The notes: a model not told the origin generated them from the sequence alone. A DNA stretch of 64,000 nt from Branchiostoma floridae (GCF_000003815.2 NC_049988.1:9198545-9262544); one strand, 5' to 3'; shown: positions 1 through 13,120, counted from the first letter of the stretch. Made by a program: numbers and translations.

Positions 1-212
1 ACTTTTATCCATGTGGTAGCCTATATCCATTGTTTAAAAAAACAGGACATTTAGGGATATTGAGTTGACAGATGGTGGTTTCAAATCGCAAAACACAACT
101 TGTATTTTCAAAATAATGCAATTTGAAGCCACCGTCATAGACTCAATAACTCTTAACATCCTGTTTCTGAAAATAACAGGTAAAGGTTACTAGCGGATAA
201 ATGTGAGCTAGC
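1..212. mobile_element. Short inverted-repeat element (family B), edge copy
   Basis: The left end resembles TTTATCC..GTAGCCTATATCC and the right end GGATAAATGTGAGCTAGC. This matches two better copies at 38981-39194 and 46778-47001, about 215 bases each with about 35-base terminal inverted repeats. This copy is diverged and may begin just outside the window. No coding capacity, so a MITE-like non-autonomous element is the best description. Confidence 0.6.
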
Positions 213-463
213 ATTACTTGAATTTGGGGGGAATGCCATTATGATAACATCATCGTCTTTGTTCAACAGCATTCACATATTGGAATTGTGACAGAAGGGA
301 TAATTCAATGTTTCATTTTTAGCCACAATTAGTGCTTCCTTTTGATAAAATAACAGCGAAGACAGTTTAAGACTGTATTCTAAAAAATTCATTCCTTTTA
401 TTTTCCAGCTCTGTATTTTTCAACATTCATTTCTTGTATTTTCGTGTTTTAACTTATTTCCAG

Positions 464-2677
464 GGAGGTGGCCTACAGCAGCAGCCCACTCAGATGGCCA
501 GTTCCCCACAGGGACAGCCACGGAAAAGGATCGTCAAGCTGCCTAACAGACAGCAGTCGGAGGACAGCCAGATGGGACAGCAACAGCCACAGGGACAGCA
601 GGGAAACAATCCTAAGGTATGGGACTCGGTGGAAGTTGTCTGTCAGATTTCAGGCTATTAATTCTTAATGTTGGCAGATACAATCAAGAAATTGTTATAG
701 AATTTAGAAGTGCAATGTATTAAAGATTAGAATAACATAGTCTTACCCAAACAGAGCCATGTACACTTTTAAAAACCCTCACTTTCTCCCTCATTGGCAG
801 ACAAATAAATTATTAGAGCTATAAGTGTTGAAAAGAATCTATGAAATTGAAAAGAATAAAAGAAAGGTAAGAAAACTTTATCTCTCCAATTGAAGGGATA
901 GACTTTATGTGACTGTCATATGGTGTGGGCAATAAAACAGGTGTTGTCTTGATTACAGTGCAATTGTTAGTGATCAAAACCACCAGGCCCCTTTCAATTT
1001 AATACTGTAGTTTCTGAAAAATATGCTTACTGGCAACTCTATGACAATGTGACTTTTTGGCTATTAACAAATTCTACTGACAGCCATCAGCATTCTGATG
1101 CTGGCTTTACTGACAGTGTCTTATGATTTTCCCCCAGCGTGTGGTTCTTGGAGCAGCAAGAGGCAGGGGACGGGGGCGCGGACGGGGAGGGGTGCAGACC
1201 AGGGCAGCAGCACAGCAGGTATCCCAGCAGCCTGCGGGGGGCATGATGTCATCACATGTGGTTGCCATTGACAACCTGTCCATGTCCACGTCTGAAGACC
1301 AGCTACGGAGTATGCTGTTGTCTGTTGGTCCTGTAGAGGTCAGTCCAGTGCTGTCACACTGTTGTTAGCCCATGTATTCTTCTAAAATGCTATTTAGGGC
1401 TTGGTATATGTTTTTTTCTTATACTTTAGCAATATTGCATGTTGTAGGAAATTCACTTCAATGTAGCAATCACCTCTGCTCTACTATCGCACTGATTATT
1501 AGTTATTTGACTTTGAACCTCATTTGCATATTTGGGACATATTCTCTTTTGCCAATTTGTCCCAAATATGCAAATAGAGAATTAGTGCTGTCCCTAGTGC
1601 TGAAATGAATATTTTGTCACAATCGATAAATGTATCCGCTTGTTGCATAATATCAAGCCTAAAATTGTTTTACCATGTCAAATATCAAGCTGACTATTGA
1701 AGTTTTTTTGCTGTTTTTATGTCCTTTTGAAATTCTTCCCATCAGGTAATAATTGTTGACATTTTCATGTAGAAAATGGACCTCCTTCGCACCCAGAAGA
1801 AGGCAATCGCCAAGTTTGCCCACCCTGAGCATGCTGCTGACTTCCAGAGGAAATTCCACAGGTAGGTTCAACTCATTTGTATTTCCTGTGAGATTTATAA
1901 TTTGGATCTTCTGCTAGATATGGAAGGTTTGTCTGTGTAGTGTTTCTTCCTAATAAATTGTGAATCTAAACTGGTTAAACTTAGAACTATGACATCATCA
2001 TGGAAGCTTATCTGTGTTGGTAGTACTGTAAATGCATTTAAGTTTGCAGGGATTTAATTTGTCGGTAGCGGGAAAATGGACTTTTCGCTGTGATTTTAAT
2101 TTCGCGGTAGCACCATGCACTGTAGTCTCTTACTGTTATGGAAAAATGTTCGCGGCTGTTTTAAATTCGTGGTGAAGCGGCCGCCGCAAAAACCGCGAAC
2201 ATTAATCCACCGTGAACATTTCTGTATTTACAGTAATCATAATACAATGCTAAACTTTATTCTAACACAAGACAGAGATGATGAGCATTATAAACTTCCT
2301 GGCACATTTGACCAATCGCTGACATCATGTAATCACAAGATCATATGTTTGATAAGATCACATGTTCTCGTGAGTTTGCGTTCTGAAGTGAATGGTCATC
2401 AAGATCAATTCCGAAGAAGGCGACAGTGGTTGTTAAAAATCGGTCCGTGTATACCTTTGTGTTTAGCATTGTACTAGAACTACATGTATAACAGTTGGCT
2501 TTCACCATTCATCTTGATAGAGCAACTCAATGTATCATTTCTGTTTAACTGTCATTAAAAAATATGAGGTACATTTGTTAAATATTACATCTAATTCAAT
2601 TCCTAATCCTGATTTTTGTGGTCCACAGACACATGGTGGATCTGTCTCACATCAACGTTTCTCTCATGCCTGAGTGA
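464..2677 (+). CDS. RBM33: RBM33-like RNA-binding protein, C-terminal exons (partial gene)
   Basis: Four coding exons are supported: 464-616, 1138-1338, 1773-1861 and 2629-2677, stopping at TGA 2675-2677. Together they give 163 residues, with GT-AG borders and matching phases. The first encodes a Gln/Pro-rich stretch with a basic RKRIVKLP patch. The second begins with RVVLGAARGRG and an Arg-Gly run, then enters a C-terminal RRM-like fold (HVVAIDNLSMSTSEDQLRSM, SVGPVE). The third continues the RRM with KKAIAKFAHPEHAADF, and the protein ends in HMVDLSHINVSLMPE. RGG followed by a degenerate RRM at the very C terminus, ending in a DLSHINV-type tail, is what I recall of RBM33, a nuclear RNA-binding protein linked to mRNA export and demethylation. 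The identification is from memory of the family. Upstream exons lie outside the window. Other RRM proteins are possible but fit the tail less well. Confidence 0.72.
1522..1575. repeat. Perfect 18-base inverted repeat with octamer motifs
   Basis: Arms at 1522-1539 and 1558-1575 are exact reverse complements, separated by an 18-base spacer. Each arm carries ATTTGCAT on its own strand, the POU octamer. It lies in the intron between exons 1138-1338 and 1773-1861 of the RBM33-like gene. Confidence 0.8.
2024..2235. mobile_element. MITE-like element, family A (TA-flanked), RBM33 intron
   Basis: The ends are TA-CTGTAAATGCA and a diverged TGTATTTACAG-TA, giving inverted termini flanked by TA, the target site of Tc1/mariner-type elements. 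The interior carries repeated TTCGCGGT motifs on both strands. The same family recurs at 17279-17490, 34280-34493, 43052-43198, 46188-46399 and 52949-53104. It is non-coding. Confidence 0.75.
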
Positions 2678-3490
2678 GCTAAGCTGTCTGTCTCAGAGCA
2701 AGCCTATCAACTGTTAGAAGAAGATTGACAACTGACAGCTGAGAAGCACCTGAAGAAAGCTGTCCTCTGCCTCCACAGAGACAGCAGCTGTCCTGTATGT
2801 AGCTGTCAGCTGTATTACTGTGGTAAGACCAGACTAATGTACATGATGTGATCTGGTCCACGGGCTACATTGTGCATACAGGTGTTGGAAAATTTACCTA
2901 TTAGGTTGTGTAAAAGTGGCTGAAAAATAGACTGTGCTGCTATATTAAGTGTTACATGTAGTAGCTGTGTCTAAATGCTGGCTTCACAGCTGCCAAATGT
3001 AGACACTTCTGTATTCAGAGTAGTGTTACCAAATGCTGTCTAAAGACAGCAGAGCCTGTTTGCTGTCCAAATCAAGACATCAACATCAGAAGCGCCAAGC
3101 CTTGCTGTACAAGAGGATGCATCAATGCCAGAGCTGTGTAACAATGCTGTACAAAGTTGCTGCCCAAGTGTCCAGAGACTGAGGCCAACATCTTTGCTGT
3201 CCTGAGGTACTGTTCTGCAGAGGACGACCCACCAGAGCTGCTCTATTTTCTTTTGTGGAATGATGACCTTGACCATCTTGCTGTCCAGAATGAGCTGTTC
3301 AGTTCACAACTGTTTTGCTGTCCAAGAGTTGTTTGTCACAGAGCTTTGCCTCTGTAGGTTTCTAGCACAGACATGGGCCTAAACTGCTGTCCAATGAGCT
3401 GTGCAGCACTAGGCTGTCAGGATGGGTACAGCTTAGAGCTGTCAGATTGGACAGCAGATGGAACAGGATGGGAACAGACTTGAAAGAATT
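2678..3490 (+). other. GCTGT/TGCTGTCC-rich segment, probable 3' UTR of the RBM33-like gene
   Basis: Directly after the stop codon about 800 bases carry more than 15 GCTGT motifs. TTGCTGTCC or close variants recur near 3058, 3192, 3278 and 3311. No open frame continues and there is no fixed period, so this is a compositional cluster rather than a tandem repeat. GCUGU/CUGUC clusters in RNA are typical of CELF- or MBNL-type binding regions. A role in regulating this mRNA is inference. Confidence 0.5.
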
Positions 3491-6400
3491 TTTTTCTACT
3501 TGGACTGGAGACTGCTGCTGTTGGGAGATGCTTCATAGCTATCTTAAAGTATTATTTTTAAAGGAAAGTCAAGTTTAAGTTGCAATATTTTCTGAGACAG
3601 AAATAATGTAGATTTTTTTATCAAAGGAAGTGATACTCGCAAAACTGATCAAGACATTTTTCAGGAAATTCGTAATCATGCCAACATCCATTTCTACGCG
3701 TAAAAAGACTGCCAAATATCAGATAAAATACAAGTATATGCTAGTGTCTGGCACTAACTCAACATTTATGTAAGGAGGCGAGAATGGCAATGGTAGTGTC
3801 TGTTTCACCAAAAAAAAAAGGCTTTTTTCCTCATTTTTTTAAACGTTTCTAAACGAGTCAACAACATTAGATCAGAGAATTAGAGAAGATTATCATGAAC
3901 TTTTGTTTAAAAAAGTAAAGCAGGACAAATAGTGGTTACATAAAGTTGTAAATATTGAAAGTAATGATTGGTGTTATTAAAGTATTCATTGTTCAAGAAG
4001 AATAAATGTGTTGATATGTGTTGTAGTGGTAAACAAACTAATTTTTACTGAGTAGTTTAAGTAGTTCACAGTTACTTATTGTCTGACTTCAAGTTAATCA
4101 TGCTGTTGGTTTGTTTTTCTGTTATTTTGTGAGCTGTAATGTACTTGCATGTTATTCATTTCATTGTTTTCATATGTGTGCATGTTCTAGAAATGTGAAA
4201 AATATGACTGTGTCAAGATATCATAACAGAGGAGCGGGAATATGCAATAGTCTTTGTGGTAAGTGAAAGGGACAATATGGTCTTTTTCAAAACCAGTGGT
4301 GCTGTTGTTGATAAAGAAGATCATTTGTGTGTCAAAAGTTAGTCTCTAAGGCATTTTATCAGGGATAAGCCATAGGTAGCTGAGCTACCCTACAACGGCA
4401 ACTGTGGACTTTTTATCTAAAATTGGAACTGGTCAAAGAGAGCATCAAAGATGAGTTTGAATCTATGTTGCACCGTCATAGGGCACACCCAAAGTTGCAG
4501 AATGAAAATGTGGGACTTAGTGGTAAAGGACTATTTGTAATGTTGCATGCCTGGTCCATGGGTTATGTCTGGGTTTCCAGCAAGTGCTGTTGTCTTTAAT
4601 GGGGTACATGTACCTGTGAAGGACTGGTGATGGTACTTAAACTTTTTTGTATGGGCAGTATCAAAGGTTCCTAAGCATCTCTCAGGAAGTCAATTTCCTT
4701 AGATTTCTGTAGAACTGTGTAGAACATTGTGAAGACTGAAGAAAATGCATGGAGACAAATACCAAGTTGGCATGGAGGAAAAATGTCTCTGAAGTTCACT
4801 TAATAGTTATTTTGGAACCATGTTCTTGCATCTGAGGTATAATGTAGTAGCCTTGGTCCAGTGCAGTGCTAGGGGAGCACATGGTTCAGATTAGGAGTTT
4901 GGGAAGTTTTGGTTGGTGACAGTAGGGGTTCCTTTGATATTTCATCATAGTTTGATCTTTGAGTGTGGCTCCGACATATGTTTGGAATCAGACTCATCAT
5001 TCTTTGAGGATACCTTTTATCAAATACCGTGTAAGAGCCGTTAGGTGGTGATAAAATCTGCTCTTCGAATCTGCATCATGGATGTTTGAAAGTTGTTGGG
5101 CAATGCTGGTGATATTGATCAGAGTTTTTAATGTATATTTGTGCAGGTCATCATGACATGTAGTTGCATATTAATCAGCATCTCAAAAGAAAGGTTTAAT
5201 TTTGTCTAGTAGCAGATCTTAAAAGTCAATTTGTCTCAGTACCAAGTGGTGAATTACTAGTGTCACATGGGAATCATAATGGTTGCATGCGTCAGTTAGG
5301 CCCAAAGAATTAACTGCAGACAACAAGAGAAGGAAGTGAGCATGTGTAGTTGTTACTACTTATGTTGGGACATTGTTGCAAAGTTACATATCTGTCATTG
5401 CTTCAAGTACTCCTGGATAGGTAGTCTTGTTGGAGTTACGTGGTCTGCTTCTGCTAGCATATACATTCACTTGGCCCAGTTCTACCCATTGTTCCATTGC
5501 ACTGGGGTACCCTTCTTTGGTTACATTATACCACATGTATGGGAGAACAGGAATCCATCTTAGGAACTTGAGTCTAGATGTTAGCGGCCCTTTACTGTCT
5601 TCATCACAGTCAAAGCTTGGGTAACATGATTGTAGTGCAGAAAGTTCATATGCTGGTACAATGAGACAACATTTAGACTTACAATCCATCTGTCAGGACC
5701 ACTTCACTGTTTCAGGTTATAATGACTGGTTATTTCTGTGTAATGAATAATGCTGATATCTTATGAACTTATTATCATTTTGGTTTTAATTGGGAATTTT
5801 TCTTCAGAAATTAGACAATGGTGTTACCAGTTGGGCTAAGATAAAGTCATTATGATGGTGGGGCAAACTTGAAATTAAGGCCACACCACATAAACCTCCC
5901 TCTCAGTGAATCAAGAGCAAGATAAACGTCAACAATTGGATACATTTGTTTGTTATTGTCTTGAAATCGCGGTAGAATGAGAAGGTAGAAAGTTCAGTTG
6001 GAGTGGCCTTAGTACATGTTCCTCACAGAAATGCTGGAGTTGTCCTGGCAAGATGAAGTCTTCCACTGTTCACCTCTTTTAAGTGTCCATGTATTGAGGT
6101 TGGGGGGTTGGTACACCTGCATTTCAATGCATTTCTGTCACCACTCCACTGACTACACTGATGAAGATGTGACTTAATCTGTAGAGACTGAAATTTCATC
6201 ATACAGCACACAGTTAACCTTTAGAACACTGAAGCAGCCATTTGCTACCTATTCTCTATTGGTTTTGTGGTTATGCAGCAGGGGGAAAGTTAAGCGGGTA
6301 TGTCACTTGACTGTGCGCTTGTTTGCACCAGTTTGTGCCCATGTTCAAAATACCTGGCACAATTTGGTGCAGTCTTGTGAGACACCTGCTTAAAATGTTC

Positions 6401-9400
6401 TTAGACTATCCTAATCTTTCAGTTTGACAGGGAATGAGTAAAATCTCCGAGATATTTATTTGAAGGAAAGTAGTTTCAAACATTTACTCACCCGGATACG
6501 TGTCACCTGGACACCACCATGGGAAATAAGTGCCTAAACATTTATCTGGAAAAAGTTATCTTCTGTTGTTCATTGGATACATTGAATACTGGTGGAACAT
6601 GAAGGAAGTTTACATTGTTTGACCAAGAGAGTGAGCCTGATGGGATGACTTTTCATTGGACAGTACTCGACCAGTCAGCACTTTATGTACTAAATATTCC
6701 AATCAGATTCAAAACACATGGCTAGATTGGTGCAAGATTTCTGAAAGAACTAACAAGAAATGATAAAGGAACTTTCTTTCATACAAGACTTCCACTTCAA
6801 GACCAGCATTCTTCTAAGGCACTGCTTTAACATTATGGCTCTCATACTGTGATTCCTGGATTGTATAAAAGCTATAATGTTATTGTTGGTTGATGACATC
6901 TTTTGAAAAACCTTTGAAATAGATATTTTGTCTGATTTGTTGAGAATTCTATTTGATGCCTTTATGACTTGTTTGCTTTAACTAAATTTGACAGCCTTAG
7001 AATAATGTTGGTCCTTTCATTAAATTGTTGGTGTGACAGTCAAGTTGTTGAGGGGAGAAGAAGAACTTAAAGAAAATAACATTTCCATGGGGCACTTTGT
7101 CTGGAGATTGTCTGGAATGCAGGCCAGTTCCAGACATAAAATTAATGGTGAAGAGATGGGTGTTATTCTGAAGAAGATGGCATCACTATGGCATCCATGC
7201 AGACCAAGGATCAACAAGTTAAAAGAAACTTGATAAGAAACATGTAGGAATAGGGACATCTTATATATGCTATGTGTATCAAATGTGAAACATTTCATTC
7301 CAATTATAACATTGTTGATTCAAATGGTAGAGAAGTTTAAGATGAAGTTGGACCATGCAAAATATAAGCATCTTACTGTTGTATACTGTAATGATCTATT
7401 GGCAATGTTCTGACATGTGTTACAAGTGTGTCATTCTATTTAAGCCATGAATTCTAGACACGATTGACTTTACTGCTGTGCAATAAACTGTCAAAATGTT
7501 TGTTATACATGAATTTGATAAATACCTTTTGTACTTGTATTGCATTCAGATATGTGCATCAAGGTATGCAAATTGAGGAGTACAATCCATCTGAATATTG
7601 TTTATCATTGAAAGTATACTAGTAGAAAATGAAAAAATGATGTTCAGATTGAGTGGAAAGTTAATAGTGCACTATGTGCACACTGTGGACAACACCTGCC
7701 TCAAATTGTAGGCCAAAGTCTGATGTCACCAAGATGACTTCTTATAAAGTACTGAGTATCTCAGTCTGAATTGTGTCAATTTTAAATTATGCATGATAAA
7801 CTTTTATTATTGTGTATGATATATATTATATATGCGTGACAATCATATGATTGCATTGAAGGTAGAAAGTATTTCCATGAAGAAATTAGTTGCAGTAGTG
7901 TTAGTTGTAGTAGTAGTCTTGATATTGAAAGTGTAACTGTGAAGTTTTATACATAACTACTAATATTAATGATCATTGTAGCATTCCTGGAGTGTAACAA
8001 ACATAGCAAGTTTAACAATTACAATGGCTGATATTTTGTAATAGTTGTAGGATAGAAGCAAATACTTAAAACTGAAAAGACCAGCAGACCAGAAAGATAG
8101 TCTACAATAACACCACATTTCATATCTTTGCAGGGATACCCATGTCATGTCCGGTATATTTCAACAATTGTGCTGGTGAAAAAAGACCACAATTTGTTAC
8201 AGACTGAGTACATTATTATTGTAACTATGGAATGTACAGTTGATATGTGCAGGAACAGGAAATCAGTGAAGCAGGTGAAATTATTGTAACCCTATTTTTT
8301 CAGTCTTTTTAAATTTATATACCATTCTGATGTTGGTATTGCAAAATCTATTTGACACATGTTAGTTTGCGTTGTAAAAAGACTAAATTTGTTTTGTTCA
8401 TAATCATATGGTAGGGCATACAATGGAACTTGGATTCTCATTTTGGTTCGGATAAGGTCATTGCATCCCTGCTTCCTGAACACTTCCCTGTCTGCTACCC
8501 CACAATTTCTTTCAACAGGGCAGTAGTTACCTGAGGAGGAACTTGCCACCAGTTTCCAATTTTCCCCACCAAAGTCACACTGGCCGTAACTACTTACCTG
8601 CAGTTTGTTTCAATTGTAGGGGACAAGCATAATACAGTTGTACTGGCATTCTGTGGATGGAAATGTGATCCAAGCTTGATGTTCTTTGTGGAGCAGTAGC
8701 TGAGATACTAGTAATAGGATTGTATGCTAACAACATACTGACATTTTGTTGTTTCAGGCAGCTTCTAAAGCATTATAACTGGACAGTTATGATGCTGAAA
8801 AGTACAAGGTGTAGAAGTTACTAACTGGCATTTTTTTAAACTCTCTAGTTGCATCAAGTGTCAGGACGTTTCTACCAAACGGATTCTGGAGTAACAAATG
8901 TATTTCTGGTCTGCTGGTCTAAATGTTAATCTCAGCTGTGTCCTGTAGTACTAGTAGTGGTATTTGACATTTTGCTAATGTAGCAAATAGTATGTGGTAT
9001 ACATCTAAAGGTCTTACACTACTGTGCATAATCAGTGGCTTAGATTTAAAGAGGAAGAATTGTGAATAATATGTCAACTTCTATCTCACACTGTTTACAA
9101 TTTGCATATCTAATAATACACTGTACTCGGATGCTGATATGTCCAGTTTTGGTTTTATTGCAAAGCTTTGTAATAAATGAACTTGTGAAATGTCCAGAGC
9201 TGTGTTGGTTTATTTTCTGGTATGATTTTTTACAACATCAAAGCCTCATCAGAAATTTCAGCCAAATTTGGTACTAAAATGGTTGAGGGGTGAGAAGAAT
9301 TTAAATATTATGTGACCTGGATAGTAAGGCTCTTGATCAGTATGTACATTGTAAGGAAGAGCTCCACAAACTTTGAATAACACACCAGACACTTCATTGG

Positions 9401-9949
9401 GCAGAAAGCAACACATCTTGTTTATTCTTTGAAGCAAAGTAAGAGTACGCAAGAAATGTATCACAACAATCTTCATGCACACAGCAGAATGTAATGTAAT
9501 TTCGAAAACCATCACGACATCAGTTGTAATGATAGAATCATGGAATTTACCACACCAGTAGTAATGATGGTAACTTGATACCATTGAACAGTTCACTAAA
9601 GCAATCTATGGCCAAAAATGAACTGAAACAGTAACACTTTGCTAACATATGGTAAACTATAATGGTAAACAATGTTAAATTTCTACCATCGTTGTAATTC
9701 TTGAACATTAGGTGCCGGGGTACTGCTGTTTAGCCACACTTTATGTTATAGACAGTATCGTAAGTAATAGATACCAACCAAAATCCTCTAACACACAAAG
9801 TGTATTTTACGGATGACATTTTTCACACACTGATTATGGTATGTTTGTTTAACACATCAATTCCTAAAATATCACTACAAACACCACCATCCTCATGGGC
9901 ACTGTTGTTAAAGGCTGTCAGCTGTGATGTGGCCGTAATATTGCACAAT
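3491..9949. other. Gene-free stretch between RBM33-like gene and hairpin array
   Basis: No exon-like open frame with homology is visible on either strand; the longest open frames are about 110 codons and have no recognisable family. AATAAA motifs on the plus strand at about 3999, 7482 and 9172 could end alternative 3' UTRs of the RBM33-like gene. The composition is AT-rich. I see no recognisable transposon. Confidence 0.4.
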
Positions 9950-12263
9950 AAGTAAGGCACTCTTGACCTTGACTTATAAAGGTGGGCACATTCCACTGTA
10001 CAAACTATAACAACAGAACCTATAGGTATATAAAATGACATCAACTTCCAGTTGTATTGCACATAAGTAAAGCCTTCTTGGCCTTGACTTACATATCATC
10101 TTGTCTCTAACCAATCCCAATAGAATTTTCAAACATCTAGTAAGTAAAGCTCTATTGTCTCCTGACTAACATAAACTACAAATAGATACATCTATCTCAT
10201 GAAAATCTACAGCGTCCTTCGAACTAACTTTATCTCGCTGAAATGCCAACAAACATTATTATGTTTTCAGTGATACTGGGCACACAGAACAAAGCTGTTA
10301 CTTTAACAACTTAAAGTAAGGCCTTCTAGGCCCTGACTTTGGTCTCCTCATTACAAATGCATGGCTATAGCATATACTGGCTATAGCACATGGTAATGTA
10401 GTATCAAATTTGAATATTATTGCATAGAAAGTAAGGCCTTCTTAGCCCTGACAATCTTGATTACTTAAGAAGTATTTCTCAGATTGCTGTTACTGAAAGA
10501 CATATAAGAAAGCTACAAGAAAAACATTCTTGCCATGACTATTGGAATCCCAACAATATAACAAGAAAGCTTGAAGTAAGGCCTTCTCAGCCCTGACTTT
10601 TTTGGTCTCTTCATGACAAATACATGGCTATAGCATATGCTGGCTATAGCATATGGTATATGTAGTAACAATATTCAGTGTCAGTTCAGTTCAGTGATCC
10701 ATCAAGTGACAATATTATTGCATAGAAAGTAAGGCCTTCTAAGCCCTGACAATCTTGATTACTTAAAGAATATTTATCAGATTACAGTTACTTAAAGACA
10801 TACACATGTGTAAGAAAGCTACAAAAAATTATTGGCCTTGCCTACTGGAATCCCTACAATTCCTATAACAAGAAAGCAACAATCTTACTGCACAAATAAA
10901 CATACATACAGAAAATTGCACAAAAAGTAAAGCTTTCTAAGCTTTGACTTTCTTTGTTATTATACACACAGTCATAATAACTCAATGAACATTTTGAGGC
11001 CTTGAGTAAGCATTAACCAATGGTTGAACACAAAATCACATTGCTTGTTTTTCCAAGGTTGAGGCATTTAGTCACTGGCCAACAGGAATTTAATCAGTGG
11101 CATTAGGTAGGACCTACATGTACGTAATCAGTCTCCAACCAAGGCACATTACTCAGATCAAATGGAGAACGACTGTAGAATGTAGACCTAACAACTAGAA
11201 ATGCTATGTCCTTACCAACAAATTTGTAAGACCACAAATTACAGGAATACATACTTATCTGTTTGATAGAGTTGACACTTTCAAGAAAATTTCTAAAGTA
11301 AATAATCTTACACATTACTAAAGCCAATAACACATGGCTGAGCAGTGTTTGACCAAGGAGCTTTTATCAAGCTCCTTGGTTTCACAGAGGTATTCTCTAT
11401 CTTCTGGGTCTTTTAAAACAACGAGAAAGTTCACAGCTGGAGCACAAATAAGCACAGAAAGTAAGGCCATCTTAGCCCTGACTTCCACAGGAAGTGTAAA
11501 TATTCCAGAGTTTTCTAAACTGCAGAAAGTTTTCGCTAATATCGAACACATCACAAAGACCAGCACACACAGTGTGAGTTAAAATACTGCAATAAGTAAG
11601 GCCTTCTTGGCCCTGACTTACAAAAATATTGCCATCTCTCTTGGATACACATAAATGTTTTCATTCACAATATAATCACCGCATATAAAAGTAAGGCCAT
11701 CTTAGCCCTGACTCCTATAAAAACCCTGTATTGGGCAGCCAGCACTTAACCCAAATATAACTTGTTTCCTTAACAATAAGTAAAGCCTTCTCGGCCTTGA
11801 CTTATAAAAATATAGATGTCTTCATAAAATAACTCTTGGAAATAATTCTGCATAGGAAGTAAGGCCATCTAGGCCCTGACTTACATCGAAGATATTGTGA
11901 GCACAACAATCAGTAATGAACAAGAAATATTTGGTCAGTTTGATATGATAAATGCACCTAAGGTAAAAACAGAACTATCTACACAGACAAAAAGGATTTT
12001 AACAAAAACTCAGCTCAGGACAGAGTAGCAAGTTCAACTGTTTCAGCTCTGATTCCTAACTATCTATTGCTTTTGACCTGGTACAAACTTTCAAATGCAC
12101 TATCTGAGTAATACAACACCAACATCACAGAAGTATAATAAGTAAGGCCCTCTTAGCCCTGACTTATGAAAATATAACATCTTTCATATATGTACAGTAA
12201 AACAACATCTCTTCTTCACATCAGATATACTTTTCAAAAGTAGAGCCTTCTTAGCTCTGACTG
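9950..12263. repeat. Array of 15 dispersed 26-base imperfect hairpins
   Basis: Copies start at about 9950, 10065, 10142, 10314, 10429, 10574, 10727, 10925, 11459, 11594, 11689, 11778, 11857, 12140 and 12238, with a sixteenth at 13433. The consensus is an AAGTAAGGCC arm, a short TTCTT loop and a GGCCCTGACTT arm. The arms pair as AAGT/ACTT and AAGGCC/GGCCCT with one mismatch and one bulge. Spacing is irregular (about 77 to 530 bases) and the sequence between copies is mostly unrelated, so this is neither a simple satellite nor a CRISPR array. Arm changes are compensated (see findings). The array is downstream of the VWA gene stop in that gene's sense direction, so it may lie in a long 3' UTR. 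Confidence 0.85.
10312..10830. repeat. Tandem duplication of a ~260-base block inside the hairpin array
   Basis: Two consecutive blocks share the same order: hairpin, CATGGCTATAGCATA-type text, TTGCATAGAAAG, a second hairpin, then AATCTTGATTACTTAA and GAAAGCTACAA. Block one runs from about 10312 to 10570 and block two from about 10572 to 10830. The hairpins are among the best-conserved parts. Confidence 0.7.
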
Positions 12264-12699
12264 ATAAAAATATACAATTTTCATACCACAGACTGAACAG
12301 AACAAAAGGACTTGACACTTGCCATTTCCCTGATTTTTCCCTAAAATGTAGCAATGTTTACGGACACAGAAAGAAATGAAAGCAAAGTCACAACAGGGAC
12401 AAAAATGTCAGTATGGTCAAAAAGACACCAGTACACAGACACAATAGTTCACACATTTAGAGGTAAGCAGCTATCCCTTAATATTCCTTACAATTTGAAG
12501 GCAGTGAAAACAGACAGTTTAGATATAGCAGCATAAGTAACATCTATTATCATAATACCGGTACGTTTACGACGATTTCTCTAGCCATACTGATTTGACA
12601 AATTGTCAATGCATCATTTTCTCCAGTTACATGTTGCTGTTATAGGTTACCCTTGCCACTTCTTCTGTGTAACTTTTCTGCCACTCTTGTCCTGCTAAA

Positions 12700-13120
12700 A
12701 GCATAATATTGTAATTGTAACACGCCGCGGAATTACACGGCGAACGGGCGCGTGGTTGGGAGGGGGTACAAAATACCGGTAGGAAGAAACACGGCACAAT
12801 TAACTGCCGCTATGTACATTTATACATCCACTGATGTTCCTTCCTTTTCTGTCAGTAAATGCATAAAACATAAACCTGCATGAGCATACAAAATGTTATG
12901 AGAAAACGGACGTATACTGTCAAGAATTTTCATTTAACTTCTGTCCGTCACAACCGCTATGACGTAACACTTCACTGCTAGCGTAGATATAAAAATGGCG
13001 GGAAAATGGCTGCGTACGTTCAATTTTGCCCATTCAGTCGTAGATCCGGGCTATTATGCAACGGTTCTTCACACTTTTACATGAGTTGTAGGTCACCAAC
13101 AGAAATTCAAGATTGTTGTT
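12700..13120. promoter_or_regulatory. CpG-rich promoter-like block between hairpin array and VWA gene
   Basis: CpG density rises sharply (ACGCCGCGG, GGGCGCGTGG near 12721-12755) in otherwise CpG-poor DNA. At 12958-13020 there is a TGACGTAA CRE-like site, a GATATAAAAA TATA-like motif and GGCGGGAAAA, an E2F-like motif. A 30-codon open frame follows on the plus strand. No annotated gene starts here, so an unrecognised, perhaps non-coding, transcript is possible. The evidence is motif-level only. Confidence 0.35.

Noticed and set aside
1107-1289. Minus-strand 60-codon frame opposite the RGG exon
   Set aside because: It is the antisense shadow of the Arg-Gly-coding RBM33-like exon.
11318-11582. 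Two overlapping 82-codon frames on opposite strands
   Set aside because: They lie within the hairpin array region, have no family match, and contain one array hairpin, so they are best read as non-coding.
9950-12263. CRISPR-like array
   Set aside because: Short partly palindromic repeats occur, but spacing is irregular (77-530 bases), this is eukaryotic DNA, and no cas genes are present.
12970-13092. 30-codon open frame starting ATGGCGGGAAAATGG after a TATA-like motif
   Set aside because: Too short and with no homology; the ATGGCGGGAAAA string is better read as an E2F-like site.
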